NCBI RefSeq assembly: GCF_033963835.1 | Contig: NZ_JAXBME010000005.1 | Location: 186,001-250,000 of the forward strand | Length of the DNA stretch: 64,000 nucleotides | Reading direction: 5' to 3' | Origin: Cytobacillus sp. IB215665 | Lineage (GTDB): Bacteria > Bacillota > Bacilli > Bacillales > SM2101 | In this document: in pieces, positions 8,193-19,212 of the stretch | Layout of the letters: every line of letters starts with the position of its first letter | Position numbering within the stretch: position 1 is the first letter of the stretch | The notes under the pieces: generated by a model | Told to the model about the DNA's origin: nothing | Databases searched by the model: none | What the model saw: only the letters and a program-made list of their open reading frames with translations | Program-made: the position numbers and the translations under genes

Positions 8193-8756
8193 ATGGTCAA
8201 AAAAATATATATTGTTAGACATTGTGAAGCACAAGGGCAGCCTTCAGAAGCACAATTAACTAACAAAGGATTTGAACAAGCGAGACTTTTGTCAGATTTT
8301 TTTTCTGACAAGAAAATAGATCGAATCATATCAAGCTCATTTATTCGAGCGATTCAATCAATAGAACCGTTAAGTGTGCATAAAAACGTAACAGTTGAAG
8401 TAGACCAACGGCTAACAGAAAGAATATTAAGTGAAGAAAATTTAGCTGATTGGCTTGAGAAATTAAAACGAACTTATGATAATTTAGATGCAAAATATAA
8501 AGGGGGAGAATCGAGTCGAGAAGCGATGAATCGTATTTCATGTGTTGTAAATGAAATCTTTAATAGTCATTTTGAAAGTACTATCATTGTTACCCACGGA
8601 AATATCATGTCATTATTGCTGAAAAAGTATAATCATCATTTTGGTTTTGACGAATGGAAGAGTTTGAGTAACCCTGATGTATATTTATTAACTAGTAAAG
8701 ATAGGGCAATTAGTGTAAAGAGAGTATGGCAAGAAGGTGAGATTAATGAAATTTGA
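8193..8756 (+). CDS. Histidine phosphatase family protein (copy 1)
   Basis: Phosphoglycerate mutase-like histidine phosphatase, 187 residues. The catalytic RHC motif replaces the usual RHG (YIVRHCEAQG, residues 6-15). A second catalytic histidine is in IIVTHGNIMS near 130. An arginine is seen in SSSFIRAIQS. It starts at ATG 8193 behind GAAAGGAAGCAG. Its last 11 bases overlap the nucleotidyltransferase gene, so the two are translationally coupled. The substrate is unknown. Confidence 0.87.
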   Translation: MVKKIYIVRHCEAQGQPSEAQLTNKGFEQARLLSDFFSDKKIDRIISSSFIRAIQSIEPLSVHKNVTVEVDQRLTERILSEENLADWLEKLKRTYDNLDAKYKGGESSREAMNRISCVVNEIFNSHFESTIIVTHGNIMSLLLKKYNHHFGFDEWKSLSNPDVYLLTSKDRAISVKRVWQEGEINEI

Positions 8757-9312
8757 GCAATGTAATAGGGTTAACGTATTAATGTCATCGTACAATAAAC
8801 CATGGTTTATTGCTGGTGGCTGGGCAATAGATTTATTTATTGGAAAACAAACAAGACCCCATCATGACTTAGAAATAGCCATCTTTCGAAAGGACCAACT
8901 TCACTTAAAAGATTATTTTCAAGACTGGGATTTTAACAAAGTTAGCAACGGTACATTTTACAGATGGGAAAATGAATTGTTGCAGCTACCAGTACACGAA
9001 ATTCATGCTGAACATAAATACAATGGCCAGCAATTAGAGATTCTTTTGAATGAGTCTGATAATGACAAATGGCTATTTAGAAGAGATGCGATAATTACAC
9101 ATCCAGTCGAGGGTATTTGGAGCTATTCTGCTTCACGTATTCCTTTCCTAAATCCTCAGATTGTGCTCCTATATAAAGTGAAAAATACGAGAGAGAAAGA
9201 TCATCAAGATTTTTTTGCAGCTTTACCAAACCTTAATGAACATCAAAAAGAATGGCTTCGTCATGCAATTCAAATTCATATTCCGGAACATACATGGCTG
9301 CAATTTCTTTAA
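8746..9312 (+). CDS. Nucleotidyltransferase-fold protein (lincosamide/aminoglycoside adenylyltransferase-like)
   Basis: Protein of 188 residues. The N-terminal FIAGGWAIDLFIGKQTRPHHDLEIAIF matches the GGWAxD...HxDxE/D metal and nucleotide site of the LinA/ANT(2'')-like family; the second acidic residue is Glu rather than Asp. The start is ATG 8746, inside the 3' end of the phosphatase gene and behind AAGGTG. Coupling with a phosphatase suggests joint handling of a nucleotide- or phosphate-modified small molecule, which is inference. It could be a resistance enzyme or a housekeeping transferase. Confidence 0.75.
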   Translation: MKFEQCNRVNVLMSSYNKPWFIAGGWAIDLFIGKQTRPHHDLEIAIFRKDQLHLKDYFQDWDFNKVSNGTFYRWENELLQLPVHEIHAEHKYNGQQLEILLNESDNDKWLFRRDAIITHPVEGIWSYSASRIPFLNPQIVLLYKVKNTREKDHQDFFAALPNLNEHQKEWLRHAIQIHIPEHTWLQFL

Positions 9313-9336
9313 AACTCGGAAAGGAGTAAGTATGGT

Positions 9337-9564
9337 TTGATGAAAAGATTTGTTGTGGTAATTATTCTTTCTTATGTTTCTTTAAGTGTACCGCACATAT
9401 TAGGTTTTGGTTATGTAATTGATTGGATTCCAGAAGCCTCTACAATAACAAAGGTCAGTACATACTTACGAGAAGGCTTAGTATATGGATTCATGTACAA
9501 ATTACTTATATCGATATTAATAGCCGTGTTGTGCATCTTCTTACTGTTAAGAGGTAGAAAGTAA
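9337..9564 (+). CDS. Small membrane protein, function unknown
   Basis: A 75-residue protein with an N-terminal hydrophobic helix (VVVIILSYVSLSVPHILGF), a polar middle and a C-terminal helix (LLISILIAVLCIFLLL) ending RGRK. AAGGAG at 9321-9326 serves a TTG at 9337 or an ATG at 9340; I use the TTG on spacing. It follows the nucleotidyltransferase gene by 24 bases and may be in its operon. It is not recognised as a named family. Confidence 0.55.
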   Translation: MMKRFVVVIILSYVSLSVPHILGFGYVIDWIPEASTITKVSTYLREGLVYGFMYKLLISILIAVLCIFLLLRGRK

Positions 9565-9571
9565 CATTTTG

Positions 9572-9795
9572 GTATTTATTCACTTTTAGATTTCTTATTC
9601 TTAAAGCTGTTCTATTGTTAGTAATAATAGTAATACCACTTTTATGGTGGAATATGCTGTCATCATTACCAAGTGGCTTGTATGTAGAAAAACAAGTGGG
9701 TTCCGTGTGACACAGGTGGTTCTGGTAGTGTTGGTCCTTTTGAAGACGGCATAAGTAAAGAAGAAATGTTTATACACCCTCTGCAATATCGATAA
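9572..9795 (+). pseudogene. Frameshifted remnant of a small membrane-anchored protein
   Basis: No start codon is seen, but one frame reads a hydrophobic anchor (VLLLVIIVIPLLWWNML) followed by SLPSGLYVEKQVGS, then a stop. In the next frame, TGGSGSVGPFEDGISKEEMF continues as sensible sequence to the TAA at 9793. This looks like one gene of about 70 codons broken by a frameshift near 9710, with its start lost. The call rests on composition only. Confidence 0.35.
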
Positions 9796-9860
9796 AATAA
9801 CAATTATAATTTTAGATATTTTGCAATAAATATGTAAGGTTTAATTTGAAGCCTAGAGGT

Positions 9861-11686
<1,826 letters not shown>

Positions 11687-11695
11687 TTAAAATGA

Positions 11696-11710
11696 GGAAT
11701 CGTTTGCACT
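11696..11710 (-). promoter_or_regulatory. LacI-type operator half-site upstream of the GH13 gene
   Basis: On the minus strand GTGCAAACGATTCC lies about 20 bases before the GH13 start. It shares GCAAACG with the perfect operator at 11888-11899, so the same regulator probably acts here. It could also serve as a CcpA site. Confidence 0.45.
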
Positions 11711-11852
11711 ATTTTATCAATATGGTAGTTGAAGTGTAATTAGAAGTCAATATTGGAAAGTGCGAATCTTTGAAAATATGTAAAAAAAGTATTGAAAAGA
11801 AGAATAATAAATATATAATAGAGATGACAAATAGTATGAAACCGTTTTCTTA

Positions 11853-11899
11853 TTGTATGAAGATGGTTTATTTTTATACTTATTTGCGCAAACGTTTGC
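11853..11899 (+). promoter_or_regulatory. Promoter and palindromic LacI-type operator of the maltodextrin operon
   Basis: TTGTAT at 11853-11858 and TATACT at 11875-11880, 16 bases apart, form a good sigma-A promoter. The perfect 12-base palindrome GCAAACGTTTGC at 11888-11899 lies right at the expected start point, where a LacI-type repressor (gene at 17971) would block initiation. The core also resembles a catabolite-response element. Confidence 0.7.
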
Positions 11900-11931
11900 A
11901 TAATATAATCATTTATGAGGAGGTACAAGCA

Positions 11932-13221
11932 ATGAAGAAAGTATTCTTTCTTAGTGTGATGGCAATTTTCCTTATTAGTATGTTAGCAGCTTGTGGACCC
12001 CAAGAAGCGGTAGACCAATCATCTAGTGAAAATAATAGGGATACCGAAACAAATGGTGAAATGCCAGCAAAACCAGCAAAGCTCATCGTATGGGAGGATA
12101 AAGAGAAAGGCCCAGCAATGGAAGAAGCCATTAAAAGCTTCGAAGCAGAATATGGGATTAAAGTAGAGTATAAAGAAGTAGAGATGGCTACGAATCAAAG
12201 AGATCAATTACGTTTAGATGGTCCTGCGGGGACTGGTCCAGACGTTATCACAGTGCCACATGATCAAATTGGTCAATTAGTTACTGAAGGTTTAATTCAA
12301 GAAATAAAGATAGAACAAAGTATATTAGACACCTTTACAGAATCCTCAGTTACAGCTCAAATGTTTAACGGCAAGCTGTACGGTTTACCAAAAGCAACTG
12401 AAACACCTGTTTTTATTTATAACAAAGCACTAATGGAAGAAGCGCCTCAATCATTTGATGAGCTATTTGAAATTGCAAATGACTTTGATAATAAAGATGA
12501 ATTTGGCTTTTTAGCATTATGGGACAACTTTTATTTTGCCCACGGTGTATTAGGAGGGCACGGTGGTTATGTATTTCATAATAATGAAGGCAGGCTAGAC
12601 CGAAATGATATTGGCTTAAGTAATGAAGGTTCAGTAGCTGGAGGGCAATATATTCAACAATGGTATAAAGACATTTTTCCTAAAGGAATCATTGGTGAGT
12701 CGGGTGGCTCAACGATGGATGGACTATTCAATGAAGGAAAAGTTGCATCTGTTATGAATGGGCCTTGGGCATTTCAAGGTATGACTGATGCAGGAATTGA
12801 TTTTGGTGTAGCACCATTACCAACTTTACCGAATGGTGAACAAGTTAGAACATTTATGGGTGTTAAGGGGTGGCAAGTAACTTCATTTACAAAGCACCCT
12901 GAATGGTCAACGAAATTGGTTGAACATTTAACGAATGAAGAGAATGCAAAAATTCGTTTTGAATTAACACAAGAAATACCTCCTGTTAAGTCCTTAATAG
13001 AAGACCCTATTATTGCGGATAATGAAGCTGCAAATGCAGTCGCTATTCAATCTCAATATGCTATTCCAATGCCTAATATTCCAGAAATGGCTGAGGTTTG
13101 GGGACCGATGGCAACTGCATTACAGTTGGTTGCAAATCAAAAAGTAGATCCAAAATCAGCACTAGATGAAGCGGTAAATACGATAACAACAAATATTGAA
13201 ACAAATCATCCAAATGAATAA
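11932..13221 (+). CDS. mdxE: Maltodextrin-binding lipoprotein of an ABC importer
   Basis: Extracellular solute-binding protein of 429 residues with a lipoprotein signal (hydrophobic stretch, then SMLAACGPQ; lipidated Cys near residue 22). The mature part reads like maltose-binding proteins (LIVWEDKEKGPAMEE, TGPDVITVPHDQIGQL, YGLPKATETPVFIYNK, GPWAFQGM). It captures maltodextrins for MdxF/MdxG. The start is ATG 11932 behind GAGGAGGT. An in-frame open stretch upstream to 11770 is leader sequence covering the promoter and operator, not coding. Confidence 0.93.
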   Translation: MKKVFFLSVMAIFLISMLAACGPQEAVDQSSSENNRDTETNGEMPAKPAKLIVWEDKEKGPAMEEAIKSFEAEYGIKVEYKEVEMATNQRDQLRLDGPAGTGPDVITVPHDQIGQLVTEGLIQEIKIEQSILDTFTESSVTAQMFNGKLYGLPKATETPVFIYNKALMEEAPQSFDELFEIANDFDNKDEFGFLALWDNFYFAHGVLGGHGGYVFHNNEGRLDRNDIGLSNEGSVAGGQYIQQWYKDIFPKGIIGESGGSTMDGLFNEGKVASVMNGPWAFQGMTDAGIDFGVAPLPTLPNGEQVRTFMGVKGWQVTSFTKHPEWSTKLVEHLTNEENAKIRFELTQEIPPVKSLIEDPIIADNEAANAVAIQSQYAIPMPNIPEMAEVWGPMATALQLVANQKVDPKSALDEAVNTITTNIETNHPNE

Positions 13222-13230
13222 ATAATTGTA

Positions 13231-13258
13231 AGCAGTCTCCCTTCAAGGGGAGACTGCT
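13231..13258 (+). promoter_or_regulatory. Intercistronic stem-loop between mdxE and mdxF
   Basis: AGCAGTCTCCC (13231-13241) pairs perfectly with GGGAGACTGCT (13248-13258) around a six-base loop. No T-run follows, so this is more likely a 3' stabiliser or partial terminator. That would make the binding protein more abundant than the permeases, as known for other binding-protein operons. Confidence 0.6.
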
Positions 13259-13322
13259 CATGTGAATAAGGGGCATCAATTAAGATTTCTTACATAAGGA
13301 ATTTGGGAAGGAGCTAGAGTAT

Positions 13323-14609
13323 GTGATGGAATCTACTCCATATCAATCGAATCATAGGAAAGTTGCAGTTGTCTTATCATTGATACCTGGTGTTGGCCAA
13401 TTGTATAATCGGCAATTTTTGAAAGGTGTTTTATTTCTTGTTTTAACTGTATCTTTCTTTATCGTATTTAATGATCTACTGAATATGGGCCTATGGGGAA
13501 TCGTTACGTTAGGTGAAAAACTACCACGAGATCACTCTATTTTCCTGTTAGTTGAAGGTATTTTAGCAGTAATAATTATTATATTAGGGGCAGGGTTTTT
13601 TATATTTAATCTTGTTGATGCTTATAAGACTGGACTTAAAAGGGATATAGGTGAAAAATTAAACACACTTCGTGAGCAATACCATAATCTCATAGATAAT
13701 GGGTTTCCGTATTTAATGATATCACCGGGGTTTTTATTACTACTATTTGTTGTCATTTTTCCAATAATATTCGTCGTTCTTTTGTCTTTTACGAACTACG
13801 ATTTATACCATTCTCCTCCTGCGAAGCTAGTAGATTGGGTTGGTATACAAAATTTTATTGATATTTTTAAAGTTCCTATTTGGAGAAATACATTTTTCTC
13901 TGTATTAGCTTGGACAATTATTTGGACATTTGGTGCTACAACATTTCAAGTTGCTTTAGGTATTTTTTTGGCCATTATTGTAAATCAAAAAGATATAAAG
14001 GGTAAAGCAATCATACGGACGGTTTTTATACTACCGTGGGCAGTACCCGCATTCGTTTCAATTCTAGTCTTTGCTGGGATGTTCAATGAATCGTTTGGAA
14101 CGATTAATCGTGATATTTTAGCAGCCTTTGGTATAGATCATATTCCTTGGATGACAGAGCCGTTGTGGACGCGAATTGCATTAATCCTTATTCAAACATG
14201 GCTAGGATTTCCATTTATCTTTGCGATGACTACTGGCGTATTACAATCTATTTCGAATGAACTGTATGAAGCTGCAACTGTTGATGGTGCTTCCAGTTGG
14301 GGGCAATTCAGCAAGATTACATTACCGTTAGTGCTTTATTCAACAGCTCCAATATTAATTACTCAATATACTTTTAACTTTAACAATTTTAACGTCATTT
14401 TCTTGTTTAACGGTGGAGGTCCTGCAGTTTCGGGTCAAAATGCGGGTGGTACAGACATATTAATTTCTTGGATTTATAAGTTAACAATGACATCTGCACA
14501 ATATTCAAAAGCTGCAGCGATAACGATGATATTATCTTTGATTGTTATTACGGTTGCCTTATGGCAATTTAGAAAAACAAAATCTTTCCAAGAAGAGGAT
14601 ATGATGTAA
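13323..14609 (+). CDS. mdxF: Maltodextrin ABC transporter permease
   Basis: Membrane subunit of 428 residues. The N-terminus has the MdxF-type extra hydrophobic segments (VVLSLIPGVGQLYNRQFLKG and two more helices, residues 12-100). The core six-helix MalF-type region follows, with the EAA loop EAATVDGASSWGQFSKITLP near residue 320 that contacts the ATPase. The start is GTG 13323 (or ATG 13326) behind AAGGAG. No ATPase gene is in the cluster, so a shared MsmX-type ATPase elsewhere is presumably used (known for B. subtilis, inferred here). Confidence 0.92.
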   Translation: MMESTPYQSNHRKVAVVLSLIPGVGQLYNRQFLKGVLFLVLTVSFFIVFNDLLNMGLWGIVTLGEKLPRDHSIFLLVEGILAVIIIILGAGFFIFNLVDAYKTGLKRDIGEKLNTLREQYHNLIDNGFPYLMISPGFLLLLFVVIFPIIFVVLLSFTNYDLYHSPPAKLVDWVGIQNFIDIFKVPIWRNTFFSVLAWTIIWTFGATTFQVALGIFLAIIVNQKDIKGKAIIRTVFILPWAVPAFVSILVFAGMFNESFGTINRDILAAFGIDHIPWMTEPLWTRIALILIQTWLGFPFIFAMTTGVLQSISNELYEAATVDGASSWGQFSKITLPLVLYSTAPILITQYTFNFNNFNVIFLFNGGGPAVSGQNAGGTDILISWIYKLTMTSAQYSKAAAITMILSLIVITVALWQFRKTKSFQEEDMM

Positions 14610-14610
14610 T

Positions 14611-15453
14611 ATGAACATAAAACATCAAAAAAAAATAAGACTAACATTATCCTATCTAGTTGTACTAATCATGACCGTCATTATTTTTTACCCAATATTA
14701 TGGATTATTGGTTCGTCATTAAACCCAGGTATGAGCTTATCTGGCTCATCAATCATTCCAGAAAATGCAACGTTAGATCATTATCGTTACTTGTTTGATT
14801 CAGCACAAAGTGATTACTTGAAGTGGTATTGGAATTCAGTAAAGATTTCTACTTTAACAATGGCTTTTTCAGTGTTAATGGTAAGTATAACTGCGTATTC
14901 TTTTTCTAGATATCGTTTTGTCGGTCGCAAGAACGGCTTATTAGCATTTTTAATACTACAGATGATACCAAATTTTGCTGCACTTATTGCTATATTTGTT
15001 TTAGCGCTTGTCACAAATTTATTAGATACACATTTAGGGCTCATTCTCGTATATGTTGGTGGCCAAATTCCAATGAATACTTGGCTCATGAAGGGATACT
15101 TAGATACGATTCCAAAGGATCTTGATGAGTCGGCAAAAATTGATGGGGCGAGCAATTTAAGAATTTTCTTTCAAATTATTCTACCTCTAGCTAAACCAAT
15201 TATTGCTGTAGTGGCATTGTTTACATTTATTGCTCCATTTGCTGATTTCATAATGGCTAGCGTGCTGCTGCGAAGTGAAGAAAAGTTCACATTGGCAGTA
15301 GGGCTATACAATATGGTAGCCAAACAGTTTGGGAATGAATTTACGAAATTTGCCGCTGGTTCAGTATTAATTGCGATACCTATATCAGTTCTATTTCTAT
15401 CGTTTCAAAAGTATTTTGTTTCTGGCTTAACAGCTGGTGGAACAAAAGGATAA
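14611..15453 (+). CDS. mdxG: Maltodextrin ABC transporter permease
   Basis: Second membrane subunit, 280 residues with six helices. The EAA loop DESAKIDGASNLRIFFQIIL is near residue 170. It starts one base after the mdxF stop, so it is tightly coupled. With MdxE and MdxF it forms the importer for maltodextrins. The C-terminus GLTAGGTKG is typical of MalG/MdxG proteins. Confidence 0.92.
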   Translation: MNIKHQKKIRLTLSYLVVLIMTVIIFYPILWIIGSSLNPGMSLSGSSIIPENATLDHYRYLFDSAQSDYLKWYWNSVKISTLTMAFSVLMVSITAYSFSRYRFVGRKNGLLAFLILQMIPNFAALIAIFVLALVTNLLDTHLGLILVYVGGQIPMNTWLMKGYLDTIPKDLDESAKIDGASNLRIFFQIILPLAKPIIAVVALFTFIAPFADFIMASVLLRSEEKFTLAVGLYNMVAKQFGNEFTKFAAGSVLIAIPISVLFLSFQKYFVSGLTAGGTKG

Positions 15454-15490
15454 ATATCGAATAGTCACTTCTCAAATAGGAGGGTATAAC

Positions 15491-17860
15491 ATGTTAGATG
15501 ATAGCAGCTTTGCGATACACCCTGGACAAAATGGAAAACACGCTAAGGTGAGTTATCGTGATATAAGTTCAATAGTAAGAATGAGTAAAGAAGGCAATGT
15601 GTATAGCTATTTTTGTGAAGCAGGTAGCGTTGCACTTCAATTTGTTCGTGAGGATATCGTTCGAATCGTAATGAATGTTGATAACAACTTATCTATGAAG
15701 TCTAGTGTAGCCATTGTGAAAAAACCAGAAGAGGTAGAAGTCAAGACGGAAGAGACTGAGGGGTGTTTTATATTAAGTACGAACACCTTGAAAGTAGAAA
15801 TCTCAAAGTCGCCACTCCGCATCAATATATTTGATACACAAGGTGAGCTTATTGTTGGAGAAGGAGCAAGGGGCCTTGGCTTGAACGAAAAAGGAGATGT
15901 CATTTGTCATAAAATGATGAGTGAACATGACCATTTTTACGGCTTCGGTGAAAAAACAGGCTTTTTAGATAAACGTGGTGAAAAAATGACAATGTGGAAT
16001 AGTGATGTATACGCACCACATAACCCTGAAACGAACGCATTATACCAATCTATTCCTTATTTTATGACTTTACGAGACGGTAAAGCACATGGGCTATTTT
16101 TTGATAGTACGTGGGAAACAACCTTTGACTTACAATCTAAAGAAGATAGTTATACATTTTCAGCTGCGGGAGGTCAAATCGATTATTACGTGATGGCTGG
16201 GCCAACACCTAAGGATGTTCTTTATCAATACAGTGAGTTAACGGGAAGAATGCCACTTCCTCCTAAGTGGGCGCTCGGTTATCATCAATCTCGTTACAGC
16301 TACGAATCTGAACAAGAAGTTCGTCATATTGCAAAGACATTTTCCGATAAAAAAATACCAGTTGATGTGATTTATTTAGATATACACTATATGGATGAAT
16401 ACCGGGTGTTTACTTTTAATAAGTTGCAATTTCCAACTCCAGAAAAAATGATTCAAGACCTTAAAGAGGTAGGAATTCGACTCGTACCAATTGTTGACCC
16501 TGGAGTGAAAGAGGATGCTGAATATGAAATTTATCAAGAGGGTATACGTGAGGATTATTTTTGCAAATATATAGAAGGTAACATCTACTTTGGTGAGGTT
16601 TGGCCTGGCAATAGTGCATTTCCTGACTTTACTTCTCGCAGCGTTCGGAAATGGTGGGGAGCAAAGCATTCCTACTACAGTGATATTGGTATAGAAGGTA
16701 TTTGGAATGACATGAATGAACCAGCAGTTTTTAATGAAACAAAGACAATGGATGTAAAAGTCATGCACGATAATGACAATGACCCACGAACTCACCGTGA
16801 GCTTCATAATATATATGGATTTATGATGGGTAAAGCAACCTATGAAGGGATGAAGGATCATCTGAATGGAAAACGTCCATTTTTATTGACGAGGGCAGGA
16901 TATGCTGGTATTCAACGATACGCTGCCGTTTGGACAGGGGATAACCGCAGCTTTTGGGAGCATTTACAAATGTCGTTACCGATGTGTATGAACTTAGGGC
17001 TTTCTGGAGTCGCTTTTACAGGCCCAGATGTAGGTGGATTTGCACACGATTCCAATGGGGAGTTATTAACGAGATGGACACAAGTTGGTGCATTTACACC
17101 ATATTTTAGAAACCATAGTGCAATTGGCACTGTAAGGCAAGAACCGTGGTCCTTCGGTGAAAAGTATGAAAAAATAATTAAAAAGTATATTGAGTTACGT
17201 TATCAATGGCTGCCACAAATATATTCATTATTTGAAGAAGCTTCACGTACAGGAATACCAGTGATGAGGCCTTTATTAATGGAGTATCCTGAAGATGAAA
17301 ATACGTACAATTTATCAGACCAGTTTATGATAGGTGATAATGTCATTGTCGCACCTATTTTACAGCCTACAACGCAACATCGAGTCATTTATTTGCCTAA
17401 AGGAAACTGGGTCAATTATTGGACAGATGAGCTTGTTGTTGGTGGTAAGCATCAGCTTATAGAGGCAGATCTGGAGACTTTGCCAATTTTTATTAAGCAG
17501 GGAACGATGATAGCGCATGGAGATATTAAGAAATCTACCGACATAGTAGACGTTAACCGAACCTTACATTTGTATGTTGGAGACACAAACACTACTTATA
17601 CGTACTCACTATATGAAGATGATGGGTCAACATTTGCTTACAAAGAGGGCAAATATTTATATAAAACCTTTACCGTTCATTGTTACTCTAATAAGGTAGA
17701 AATCTCTGTGAAGGATGATGGTCAATATATTCCTGATTGGCAAGAATTAATTGTAGTGGTCCATGGAGCAAATAGCCAGCTTCAACTGATGGTAAATGGA
17801 GAAATTGCTAAAAATAAATCATATGATAACATTTCGAAAAAAATGCTTTTCTCCATATAG
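15491..17860 (+). CDS. GH31 alpha-glucosidase
   Basis: Cytoplasmic glycoside hydrolase family 31 enzyme of 789 residues. The nucleophile region is IEGIWNDMNEPAVF near residue 415. Further family motifs are YHQSRYSYESEQEV, WPGNSAFPDFTS, LTRAGYAGIQRYAAVWTGDN and GPDVGGF. It would release glucose from the non-reducing ends of imported maltodextrins or isomalto-oligosaccharides. The start is ATG 15491 behind AGGAGGG. The frame also runs 18 codons upstream, but that has no ribosome site and overlaps mdxG. B. subtilis has a GH13 MalL at this operon position instead. Confidence 0.92.
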   Translation: MLDDSSFAIHPGQNGKHAKVSYRDISSIVRMSKEGNVYSYFCEAGSVALQFVREDIVRIVMNVDNNLSMKSSVAIVKKPEEVEVKTEETEGCFILSTNTLKVEISKSPLRINIFDTQGELIVGEGARGLGLNEKGDVICHKMMSEHDHFYGFGEKTGFLDKRGEKMTMWNSDVYAPHNPETNALYQSIPYFMTLRDGKAHGLFFDSTWETTFDLQSKEDSYTFSAAGGQIDYYVMAGPTPKDVLYQYSELTGRMPLPPKWALGYHQSRYSYESEQEVRHIAKTFSDKKIPVDVIYLDIHYMDEYRVFTFNKLQFPTPEKMIQDLKEVGIRLVPIVDPGVKEDAEYEIYQEGIREDYFCKYIEGNIYFGEVWPGNSAFPDFTSRSVRKWWGAKHSYYSDIGIEGIWNDMNEPAVFNETKTMDVKVMHDNDNDPRTHRELHNIYGFMMGKATYEGMKDHLNGKRPFLLTRAGYAGIQRYAAVWTGDNRSFWEHLQMSLPMCMNLGLSGVAFTGPDVGGFAHDSNGELLTRWTQVGAFTPYFRNHSAIGTVRQEPWSFGEKYEKIIKKYIELRYQWLPQIYSLFEEASRTGIPVMRPLLMEYPEDENTYNLSDQFMIGDNVIVAPILQPTTQHRVIYLPKGNWVNYWTDELVVGGKHQLIEADLETLPIFIKQGTMIAHGDIKKSTDIVDVNRTLHLYVGDTNTTYTYSLYEDDGSTFAYKEGKYLYKTFTVHCYSNKVEISVKDDGQYIPDWQELIVVVHGANSQLQLMVNGEIAKNKSYDNISKKMLFSI

Positions 17861-17970
17861 CTGTTAAAAAATACTCACAAACTAATAAGTGGATGTAGTA
17901 AAATGATTATGTCTTAAATTAATTTAAAGCAGTGTTTTCTTGTGAAACCAATTGGAAGAGGAGTGGGGAA

Positions 17971-18999
17971 ATGGTAGTTACAATTAAAGATGTAGCAAAG
18001 CATGCAAATGTTGCTCCGTCAACAGTTTCAAGGGTAATTGCCAACCACCCTCGAATTAGTGATAAAACGAAAGAACGAGTGCGCGCAGCAATGAAGGAAT
18101 TAGGCTATCACCCAAATTTTAATGCGCGAAGCTTAGCGAATAACTCTACTAGAGCGATCGGCTTAGTGATGCCTAGTACAGCTGATAAAGCGTTACAAAA
18201 TCCTTTTTTTCCTGAAGTCATTCGTGGAATTAGCGCTGCTGCCCATGTGAAACAATATGCATTGCACATATCAACAGGCGGAACCGATGAGGAAAAGCTC
18301 GAAGGTGTCATGCAAATGGTACAGGGAAGACGTGTTGATGGCATCATCCTCTTATATTCTCGCGTGGATGATGAAGTATTACAATATTTACGTGACAAGA
18401 ATTTTCCTTTTGTAGTCATAGGCAAGCCATTTACAAATGTTGAGGATATTACTCATATTGATAATAATAATTTTCGAGCTGCAAAAGAAGTAACAGAATA
18501 TTTAATCCAGCTTGGACATGAGCGAATTGGCTTTGTAGGTGGAGATAACCATCTTATTGTAACGATAGATCGTCTTGGCGGTTATAAAAAAGCGATTCAT
18601 GAAGCTCAATTAACATATAGACATGAATATGTAATCCATGAAGAATTTTTAAAAGAGGGGGGACAAGAGGCTGTTTTGGAACTGATGTCTCTTTCTCAAC
18701 CTCCTACCGCATTAGTTGTATCCGATGATGTCATGGCATTAGGTGTACTAAATATGCTAGATAGGATGGGCAAAGTTGTACCTGATGATATATCAGTCGT
18801 AAGCTTTAACAACGTTTTATTATCAGAGATTGCAAGACCACCACTAACATCAGTCGATATTAATATATATCAGCTTGGCTATGAAGCCGCAAAGAATCTC
18901 ATTCTACACGTTGAAAGTCCAGAAGAACCGATCAAAAGGGTAATTATTCCACACAAGCTAATTAAAAGAAGCTCGTGTATCGAGCTCCAAAGTAAATGA
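17971..18999 (+). CDS. LacI-family transcriptional regulator of the maltodextrin locus
   Basis: Repressor of 342 residues. The N-terminal LacI headpiece is VTIKDVAKHANVAPSTVSRV with the hinge helix KERVRAAMKELGYHPNFNARSL. A periplasmic-binding-like effector domain follows (GIILLYSRVDD, ALVVSDDVMALGVLN, SVVSFNN). It ends the mdx operon and very likely binds GCAAACGTTTGC at 11888, with maltose or maltodextrin as inducer (inference from MalR/MdxR). The start is ATG 17971 behind GAGGAGTGGGG. Confidence 0.9.
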   Translation: MVVTIKDVAKHANVAPSTVSRVIANHPRISDKTKERVRAAMKELGYHPNFNARSLANNSTRAIGLVMPSTADKALQNPFFPEVIRGISAAAHVKQYALHISTGGTDEEKLEGVMQMVQGRRVDGIILLYSRVDDEVLQYLRDKNFPFVVIGKPFTNVEDITHIDNNNFRAAKEVTEYLIQLGHERIGFVGGDNHLIVTIDRLGGYKKAIHEAQLTYRHEYVIHEEFLKEGGQEAVLELMSLSQPPTALVVSDDVMALGVLNMLDRMGKVVPDDISVVSFNNVLLSEIARPPLTSVDINIYQLGYEAAKNLILHVESPEEPIKRVIIPHKLIKRSSCIELQSK

Positions 19000-19024
19000 T
19001 GCAATCCTAAAGGGTTGCATCATT
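18994..19024 (+). terminator. Terminator of the maltodextrin operon
   Basis: AAATGATGCAA..CC (from 18994) pairs with GG.TTGCATCATTT (to 19024), and TTATTTTGG follows. It overlaps the lacI stop codon. Confidence 0.75.
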
Positions 19025-19212
19025 TATTTTGGCTAAAGGCAGATTTTTTTTGTAACAATCTGAAATGACTTGTTAACACCATAATAATCAACTACTAATA
19101 TATACACCTCTGTCAAATGAGATAATTTCACATAAATATATAAAAATTTTACAAATATGTGCGAAAAATTCATTTTTAATCCGTTGTATAAGATGTAAAA
19201 GCTTTTACAAGA

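Noticed and set aside
9601-9786. 61-codon minus-strand frame
   Set aside because: It is antisense to the frameshifted small membrane gene and has no ribosome site.
15437-15490. Upstream extension of the GH31 gene by 18 codons
   Set aside because: AGGAGGG directly before ATG 15491 decides for the shorter form; the extension would overlap mdxG.
16376-16861. 161-codon open frame on the minus strand inside the GH31 gene
   Set aside because: It lies wholly opposite a well-recognised enzyme gene, has no ribosome site and reads as low-complexity hydrophobic and histidine-rich sequence.
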